From Elysia crispata (Eukaryota > Mollusca > Gastropoda > Plakobranchidae): DNA of 64,000 bases. Where the stretch lies: positions 422,501-486,500 of the forward strand of contig JAWDGP010007454.1 in NCBI GenBank assembly GCA_033675545.1. Reading direction: 5' to 3'. This document shows, piece by piece, positions 56,966-64,000 of this stretch. Numbering within the stretch: position 1 is the first letter of the stretch; each line of letters opens with the position of its first letter. The position numbers and the translations under genes are program-made. The notes beneath the pieces are model-generated. The model saw only the letters and a program-made list of their open reading frames with translations. It had not been told where the DNA came from and searched no databases.

Positions 56966-58104
56966 AAGACATTTGCAAATAAATATGAATCAGAAGCACT
57001 AGTATGCTGCATCCAGTTTTGTCTTTTTCAGAATTTGCAACTAAAAACAAACAGGTTATTGAAATCATGGAATTTCGAATGATCACTCTCCAAATTGTGA
57101 TATAAATACACGAAATAAAACTAAAGGTTGCATAGGAAAAAAGGTAATTTTGTTGCTTAAGCAAATATTGCCATGTGGTGTTAAATTTCTGAGCAAGAAA
57201 TCTTTTGATATGAGCGCATCGAAGAAAAAACGAAAAAAAAAAAGAAATTAAAAAAAAAATCTTCAGTAAGCATAAACAGCTGAAAATCAATTAACCTGAG
57301 TGCCTTTGTTTTAATTTCAAGCTACGGACATAAAAACAAACTGTGCATATTTATCCAGTAATATACTTCAATAAAATTTATTTTGTAACGCAAGGTTTCA
57401 AACAAAATCGAAAAAAGAATACCAATTTGTTTGTTTTTTAATCTCCCGGACAGGATGACTTTTTTTTTCAAACATCAAATTATGATGAAAACAGTATTTT
57501 TCTACAAAATTTATGAAGAGCCACGGTTCCAATGAAAATTGTTATGAATCTAAACTCTATACAAACACAATCTCATATGGTATGAAAAAGAAAAAAAAAA
57601 AAGAAATAGTGTACCATTGACTCGTGATTTCACAAAGCATACAACCATAAAAGTTCTTTGAACCTGTAAAATCGATTCTAATGGCACATATCTTGCATTA
57701 AATTCAAACATAATAAATTGTCAGTATAGTTATGGAGTACTAGCCTCAAGTTATGGGGAGTTCCAAGGAGTCCAACTATTCCTTCTGTTGCTCTTTTTCA
57801 GCCGCTGAAACAAGAAATCCGCACATGTCCAGAACATTCTATGAATCTCTTGATGAAATGTAAGATTCCCTTAAGCAGTTAACAATACTAATATCTCACA
57901 ACGCTACCGCAAAATTTTGAAACTCAATAAGTTTAGATCTTTATAATTTAGACAGTTTCAGGTTTTCTTCCTGTAGTGCTTTCACATGATCATAGTATTA
58001 TGAATACCTTGGATACCTATGATCTTTTTCTGATTAACTCAAAAAAAAAATCAGAGAAAGACAGGTGAAATATTCGCCCAGTCTGGTGTGTTCTAAAGCG
58101 ATTT

Positions 58105-58236
58105 TTAAGGAATGTATACGGCGTAGGAGGCGGAGTTGTTATCAGGTGCGGCGTAACCAGGGTTATCATAGGCTGGCTGGTAGATTTCTTCCTGGGGCTT
58201 GAAATGGTTGCTGTTGAACTTGGTGGGAGGCTGGCC
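58105..58236 (-). CDS. SEA-domain membrane protein, terminal exon (cytoplasmic tail)
   Basis: Encodes the last 43 residues and TAA stop (58107-58105), starting GQPPTKFNSNHF after acceptor TCCTTTAG| (58237). The tail contains EEIYQPAYDNPGY: an acidic EEIY, then NPGY, which fits the NPxY signal used for PTB-domain binding and clathrin-mediated endocytosis. It ends SASYAVYIP, with five Tyr in the last 26 residues. The upstream exon joins in phase 0. GC content is well above the flanking AT-rich DNA. Role in adaptor binding or tyrosine phosphorylation is inferred from motifs alone. Confidence 0.8.
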   Translation of the reverse strand, partial: GQPPTKFNSNHFKPQEEIYQPAYDNPGYAAPDNNSASYAVYIP

Positions 58237-60221
58237 CTAAAGGAAGTAAACCTTAAAGTTACCATATTTTATTGATAATTAAGTTCATTACCTTGTACGT
58301 TCAAAGACACCTCTAGCTCTCTTTTTATGTACCGGCATTGCCTTATAAGAGAGTTTCAAAAAAGCAGGAAATTAAAAAAAGCTCTGGTTTTCCAGTATTT
58401 CTTTAGGATATATTTTGAAAACGAAAAATACAATTTTCAACATTTCTATATGTTACAATTTGTCTTATTACTGTTGTTCTTTCAATGCACGCCAATGTTC
58501 TTTGGGTCATTTGGATTTATCGCATAGACTACATGTACATTCAAATAAATGGTATAAAAACTTTCTCAATACATAATTCGTACGTCAGGGACGCATTATA
58601 TTGTAGAGCTTTGAAAGGAGCATAACACGTTGGCAAACATGAGCAGATATTATATGTGTCGAAAGGCGTACAAATAGCGATAGTCATAGAAAACAATAAG
58701 TGAAAAAGACGCTCTGACAAAAGAGCTGACATGTGTTAGTGAGGATGCAGTTTTTTAATGGAATGGGCCGGTCGGTTTTGGGGGAGGATAGTGACGAGTG
58801 GTGTTAAAACTAAGCTGTCACAGATTTAATGTGAAGAAGAAGATGCCTTGCCAAATCCTTATCTTTAACAAAACATGGAAAATAGTCAAACTCCTCTTTG
58901 CATTTGCAATTATATAATAGTTATCTTATTTAAAACGACGCAGTTAAAAAAACAACAAAGAAGAAATAAAGAAAAAAAAAAAGAAACAGCAAAAAAAAAG
59001 AAAAGAGAAAGAAAACAATGAACATAATGAACTTAATTAGTTAGGAAATTTGGCGCCTTAAAATATGAGCGCTATAGCGTGTTTAGTGTTACGTTAAGAT
59101 AGCCCTTATTGAGAACTTCGTCGTTCACATATTTATGTCCATCATTTATCTATCCTCTATAAATGAGAGTCAAAACAATGCGACGTAGTTCACATAAAGC
59201 GTAATCTTTATTGCTCATCCTTCATTGGTGAATCGTCAAATCTTTAAAAACTAAACAAACTCATTCAGATCATTTGAGCTTGCCTTGCAGAAATGAGCAG
59301 TCGATTTTTGGAAATACTTTTCAAAACTAAATTGCGACTTCTCATTAAATTTTATGGTAATGCAATATTAATGCACTTCTTCTGACAGTGTATGTTGAAG
59401 GACTCAGAAGCTCCAAGGAGAGAGAAATGTTAATCTAAACTGTCAGACTGGTCGATGAACAATGAAAACGACTATTGTAAGATAACTGATGAAGATAAAG
59501 ACAAACGATGAAGCTCTATGTAAACGCTGCATAACGATATATTGTGAACGACGCAAAAAATGCATCTTTTTTTCTTCGACTTTGCGATCTTTGGACAAGC
59601 TGAACCAAATCAAATTTATCTCACCTGTAAAGCTTTATGTTTTCCTTAATTTTATTCTGTCCATCATCATATGATAAGAGACTTCCCATTTAGCCGTTCA
59701 GAAAGATGCGATTACTTTGCTCTTACAGATAGTTGCATGAAGGAAGTAAATATTTTCTCGCTTTTATCGCTCAGTAGGTAAATCAGTCATTCGACAACTT
59801 TATAAACTGTAGATTAAACCGTTTTTTTTAATGCATTCGTCTATCACCTTAATTAAACTCTTGGTGAAAAGTCGTATCGAAGAAGACACTGGATTGACCT
59901 CAGAAATTTTATTAAAAAATTAAAAAAAAAATCATTTCCAGTAATCAAGTCTATCACCTTAATTAAACTATTGGTGACAAGCCGCATCTAGAAAGACATT
60001 GGATTGACCTTATAAGTTTTAATATCAAATATAACAAAAATGACATAAAATAAAAAAAATAAAACAAAACAAAACAAAAATTATATCCAGCAATCAAATC
60101 TAGTTTGATGATAACCACCTTCCTATCTACATGCCACAACCATTGTTATTTTAACAAACCAATCGCCTTCTTTGTTTTCAGTTGATGAAATGGTTGAACA
60201 GAGTTAATGAGGTTTTCTCAC
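58237..60221 (-). other. Intron (1,985 bp) of the SEA-domain gene
   Basis: Donor AAAG|GTGAGA and acceptor CCTTTAG| are consensus. It contains a 110-bp tandem duplication: CTATCACCTTAATTAAACT occurs at 59841 and 59951, followed in each by GGATTGACCT. A third partial echo is CCAGCAATCAAATCTAG at 60088. A-rich runs lie at 58946-59015 and 60040-60080. Confidence 0.75.
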
Positions 60222-60317
60222 CTTTCTCAGGTCGGTAAACTCGGTGCTAGCGGAGTTCTTGCCGTGTATGCCAGTGGGAGTGGAAGAGCCGCTGCTGTTG
60301 CTCAAGTGTGACTTGGG
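60222..60317 (-). CDS. SEA-domain membrane protein, penultimate exon (cytoplasmic)
   Basis: A 96-bp, 32-codon exon, phase 0 at both ends. It encodes PKSHLSNSSGSSTPTGIHGK and NSASTEFTDLRK, a Ser/Thr-rich, probably disordered juxtamembrane segment following the stop-transfer residues of the previous exon. Donor is CTGAGAAAG|GTGAG. The acceptor lies in TTTCTCCAAGCCCAAG, which offers two AGs six bases apart (exon starting at 60317 or 60311), so an in-frame isoform without Pro-Lys is possible. The whole exon is a multiple of three and could be skipped without a frameshift. Confidence 0.72.
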
Positions 60318-61418
60318 CTTGGAGAAAGAAAAGGAAGGGTAAGATTTAAAGACACCGAGAACAGTATAGAATACTTCTATACTAAGGAAACTTTACAATA
60401 TATGTGAATTTTAAACCGTATATTCATTTGGCTTTTAACGATCAAAATTTACGGCCTAGTTTTACACTTGGTCCAAACCAAGTCGTTGATGCTTCTGTTT
60501 TATTTGAATATTGGCTTTTGCTTGTGCGAGCAAGGTAAAATGTACCTCTGATTAGGTAATCGACCTTTTTGATAGAAGTTATCCGTCCTGTCACTGAGTG
60601 TCGTTCACATAGCGTATTCCCCAACCCCAAAACATTTTCTATATGTATAACTTATGAGATCAAGAAAGACTTAAACTTTAGAACCCCGCTCGGCTCACAT
60701 GGCCTCTCCTTCCCACCCGGATTTTTTTATTTTTTTTATGGGTAACTGGTAGCAAAACAAGACGAAAATCAATCTAAAACCTTGCCTTCTATTTTGGTTC
60801 TTTTAATCAGATTAAAAAGTAGTTATTAATCATAGCGCGCAGTTCACCCTTAATAAAATAAATCTTTGCCTTGTTTTGGTTGTATTGAAACAAAGTATAC
60901 AAAGTAAGTATATTTGTAATAAATTAAAAGTACGATAATGTAGAATTTATCCATTTGGTAGGAATGATTTTGTTAAGTACAGCTGGAGTATTACTCTGTT
61001 GTGATGATCAATGTTTAATAAGTTTACAGCATCCTCTTCTCAGATCCGGTTCATCCGACGGAGGCTTTTTGGCCATGTTAAATAACATAAGATCGTAGTT
61101 GTGGGCGGGTCATTATTAAAAGATCAATCAAGCAAATTCAGATTCTTCTGTTTCAGTGCGTCTTATTTATTCCCTTTTTGACTCGTTTCACATACAAAAA
61201 TAAATCATTTTATTTTTTCTTTGCTCCAGAATATCAAATCTATTAAAAAATCAGTTTTATTACAGTTTCTGAATCCAATAACAAAAAGAATTTTATTCAA
61301 AGGTAGAAAAAAAACTTAAACCGTTTAAACAGACGCTTGGTATGAAAGTTACAATTGAAATCGATAAAAACAAAAGAAATTCTATTATCGCAAAGGACAC
61401 TAATGACTCCCAACTCAC

Positions 61419-61573
61419 TGGACTCTGAATCCTGCTGTTTTGCCATAACTTAAAGACGATCACAATGAATGCAACAAAAACCAGCGCTGCAGACACCGCA
61501 ATGATTATCAGTTCAAGCCTGTTTAAGTCATCATCGTCATCATCGTCATCATCGTCATCATCAACAATGGGTT
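61419..61573 (-). CDS. SEA-domain membrane protein, exon with Asp tract and transmembrane helix
   Basis: Starts with AA that completes a Glu codon from the previous exon (phase 1), then PIV and twelve Asp written as four perfect GATGATGAC units. LNRLELIII opens a hydrophobic segment of about 22 residues ending FIVIVF, followed by KLWQNSR, a typical positively charged stop-transfer. The order SEA domain, short acidic stalk, TM helix, tail gives a type I membrane protein. Donor is AGTCCA|GTGAGT (phase 0); acceptor is TATCCACAG|. The Asp tract may bind divalent cations or simply be a tolerated repeat. Confidence 0.8.
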
Positions 61574-62727
61574 CTGTGGATATAGACTTATTAATAAGGC
61601 TTTTCTCGAAATGTGCAACACGAACACGTGTATGAAAATCAGAATATTGCTCTACAAGTGTAATACAATGCCTGGCTCCACAAGTCTCTTAACTTCCGAG
61701 AGCTTCATGGTCAAGTTTAGAGAAGATCTGGTCTGATTATCTTCGACCCCATGACAACCAGCTTAAAAAGCAATGGGAACCCAGAAAAAACATAGTGATA
61801 GGGGCAGGAATATGTATCATCTGTGATATAGAGTAAAAGTAAAAAGAATAAAAAAAATTAACGTCCGCAAGGTTGACACTTGTGTTTTGCATATATGACT
61901 ATTATTGTTGCTGGGCCTTAACTTCTTTCAAAATAGTTCTTTGATCCATATTCTCTTTTCCGTGGTATGGTAATTAGCATTTGGAATTTGGGACTCGTTT
62001 AAGACATGTCTCATTGAAAGACAGCTTTATAAGACATCGGAATTTACTAGCAATAGATGTCGATCAGAACTAGCTCAAAATTCTTTAAATAGCATGCAAC
62101 CATGGAAAAAAAGGTTTCCTTCTCAGCTTTTCTACGTTACTTTTCCTTTTTAAATCTCTTTTTCTCGTATAAGTTTTGGTTGAATTTTATCGTATCATGA
62201 AAAATTAATGCTAAAGGCGTGTTGGGGACCCGTGATAGCTCACTTTGCTTCGGGACCTTGACACAGTACAATTTGTCCTTCAAAGATGTGGGATGGAGTT
62301 AAATATTCAGTTTTCTTTCCTGGGAATCCTAATTAACAATCTTTTTTAGTTAGGATCTGTTTTATTATTCAATTTGAATAATTGATAATTGTTTTCAAAC
62401 AATGCTGCTTTGTTCGTCGATTTTCAGATTTTCGAATGGTTCCACAAAAAATATTAAGATATTTATCCAGTACTTGATTCAGTACAAGTTATCCTTTAAA
62501 GATGTGGGATAGAGTTAAATATTTTGTTTTCTTTCCTGGGAATCTTAATTAACAATATTTTTTAGTTAGGATCTGTTTTATTATTCGATTTGAAGAATTT
62601 GATAATTGTTTTTTTGCTTTGCTCGTCGATTTTCATATTTTCGAATGGTTCCACAAAAGGTATGAAGATATTTATCGAGTGCTTCATCAGCATTGCCAAG
62701 AGAATCAAACACTGGCAGTACACAAAC
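61574..62727 (-). other. Intron (1,154 bp) with a 216-bp tandem duplication
   Basis: Bounded by GT-AG with matched phase 1. Bases 62257-62472 and 62473-62685 are diverged tandem copies, recognisable by AAAGATGTGGGAT, TCTTTCCTGGGAATC and TCGAATGGTTCCACAAAA in each. The second copy ends about 43 bp from the donor. Confidence 0.8.
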
Positions 62728-62897
62728 CTGTTCTGACTTCGCCGAAGGTGACGTTCTGAGTATCCACTGTGTAACCAGCAATATCACCAGTGGCAGCCAC
62801 TGTAGTGACTGTATCTTTAATGGCCTGGGCTGTTTCATCTTTGTTGTTTTCATTTGCCCGAGCCGAGATATCCATGTCAACCACAACACTTCCTGGC
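62728..62897 (-). CDS. SEA-domain membrane protein, exon with C-terminal half of SEA domain
   Basis: 170 bp: one base completing an Arg codon, 56 codons, and one base of the next Glu codon. It encodes PGSVVVDMDISARANENN and onward to FGEVRT. Joined to the previous exon it gives TRFRPGSVVVDMDI. FRPGSVVV is the self-cleavage sequence of the MUC1 SEA domain, where peptide scission occurs between Gly and Ser, and VVVDM is typical of the domain's core strand. An NVT glycosylation sequon is present. Acceptor CTCCTACAG| and donor AACAG|GTTTGT are acceptable. Other minus-strand frames here are shadows. SEA assignment is from motif recognition, not a profile search. Confidence 0.82.
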
Positions 62898-63936
62898 CTG
62901 TAGGAGAGAAAGATCAGTAGAAAACCATTTCTGCCGTGGAATTTTCGATTGATGTTTCAAAGGCTGTAGAGGATTCTCGATCCTTACTGATTTTTCCAGC
63001 TCAGATTTTTAAGCAATTAATTACTTCCAAACTAGGTGCTCGAAATTAATTTTGAATGTACTGACAGAAACAAATATAAAAAGTCCCTCTTGAGGAAGAG
63101 GAGTAATAATAGGTGAAGTATAAGATTCAAAGCGGTGTGGTGCACTGTCTTTTTACATTCTTAAAAATAAATATCCATTCTTAAAGATTTATGTATTTCC
63201 AATAATTTTATCTTATATCCTATGAATGGCATATTGTAGGTAAAAGTAGTTTGATATTATTTTGTTACTGCTGGCTTCCTGTATTTTAATCTATCACCAT
63301 TTCAGTAAGATCTATTTGCATTGTAAATTACCCATTCATTCCTTTAAAAAAAAACTACCATGATTTCTCAGCTGCCAAGATATCAGCAATAGTCGTCCCA
63401 CAATATCCTGCTTATGATCAAAGCGCCTTGGTACCAATTGACAACAGGCGAGATAAATGTTTTTTGAGAAAAATATCGATCAAACGATAACGCAAACAGA
63501 AGCCATAACGAGGCAATTATTTAACAGTGAATCCATTCAACAAAAGGTGTCGCGCTTGATAAGAAGGGCAGAGATTTTGGGTGGAACTTGATCACCTCGT
63601 AAATTTCTTCCCCCTCAAAAAACAAAAAAAACAAAACCCACAGTCGTTTTAAAATCTTGAGCTTGGTCAACGGCATCCACACCCTACATGTCCTCCTTTC
63701 TTGAAGGGATATGAGATGTGCCTTTGGCTGATACTTTAGTTCTGCCAAGGCACAAATAATTATCCCCCTAGGATTAGATGTATATATAGTTGAAGGTTCT
63801 TTTTCAAAGCATAGTCTGTGTTACATCTATGATATATGCGTGTGAGTATATATATATATATCACTCGCCACTTGAAGAAGGAATGTTACCTCCCCACTCC
63901 CCGTAACAACAGATTTCTATCTTTCATTACATGTAC
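62898..63936 (-). other. Intron (1,039 bp) of the SEA-domain gene
   Basis: Donor TTCAG|GTACAT and acceptor CTCCTACAG|, phase 2. AT-rich; short AT run at 63848-63861. No repeat of note. Confidence 0.75.
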
Positions 63937-64000
63937 CTGAATCTCGTCACTGTAACTTGAGAAAAACCAGGGATATTCTCTTCCATCAAAGGAGTCAGCT
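63937..64000 (-). CDS. SEA-domain membrane protein, partial exon at window edge
   Basis: Only the 3' 64 bp of the exon are inside the window. In the frame set by the downstream exon it reads LTPLMEENIPGFSQVTVTRF and two bases of an Arg codon. The pattern IPGF..V.VTRFRPGSVVV aligns with the region just before the cleavage strand in MUC1-type SEA domains, so the N-terminal half of the SEA domain and the ectodomain lie beyond 64000. Donor is CAG|GTACAT. The other two frames fail to join the next exon without disrupting the SEA match. Confidence 0.75.

Larger units (their letters stand above)
52603..58104. other. Non-coding stretch upstream of (3' to) the SEA-domain gene
   Basis: No gene over 5.5 kb. 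Two TCACGTG E-boxes lie at 52896-52902 and 52916-52922. A (AT/GT)-GA mixed tract lies at 56780-56965. A minus-strand CTGATGA-stem motif lies at 55389-55406. The 3' UTR of the SEA gene presumably occupies the last few hundred bases, but no clear AATAAA was found. Confidence 0.5.

Overview
This window is animal nuclear DNA, AT-rich and intron-bearing. It holds no bacterial-style operons, rRNA or intact tRNA genes. Three things suggest a spiralian, most likely a mollusc: heavy microsatellite content (my rough estimate is about a tenth of the window), a decayed Penelope-like retroelement of a type common in such genomes, and several tRNA-headed SINE-like fragments. The species assignment is inference; no conserved marker gene is present.

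Only two protein-coding genes can be supported, both on the minus strand. The first is complete within the window: two coding exons (33239-32982 and 32244-31588, phase 0/0 intron with GT-AG ends, 304 residues), with a TATA box at 33510-33503 and a long CT tract upstream. It encodes an unrecognised Ser/Pro-rich, probably disordered protein ending in a PP1-docking-like KHVSWADEFG motif. The second is the 3' part of a larger gene running off the right edge: five coding exons between 64000 and 58105, all joined in phase. They give the last 204 residues of a single-pass membrane protein with a MUC1-like SEA domain carrying the autoproteolysis sequence GSVVV, a 12-residue Asp tract, one transmembrane helix and a cytoplasmic tail with an NPGY motif.

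Layout. 1-2100 is a degenerate Penelope-like element (RT with YRDD, then a GIY-YIG-like endonuclease remnant). 2.1-31 kb is non-coding: microsatellites, SINE-like pieces, two diverged dispersed repeat families and a fold-back sequence carrying two CRE palindromes. 31.5-33.8 kb is the first gene and its promoter. 33.8-58 kb is again non-coding, with composite trinucleotide blocks, GA/GATA tracts, a perfect 110-bp inverted repeat at 38066-38290 carrying a hammerhead-like motif, and two clean minisatellites (55 bp x 4 at 48.4 kb; about 60 bp x 11 at 52 kb). 58-64 kb is the second gene, whose introns contain two local tandem duplications.

The strongest leads are the palindrome and its hammerhead-like motif (with possible relatives at 2.06 and 55.4 kb), the SEA-domain receptor-like gene, and the PP1-docking gene. 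Nearly all other open reading frames here are translations of simple repeats or chance openings in AT-rich DNA.
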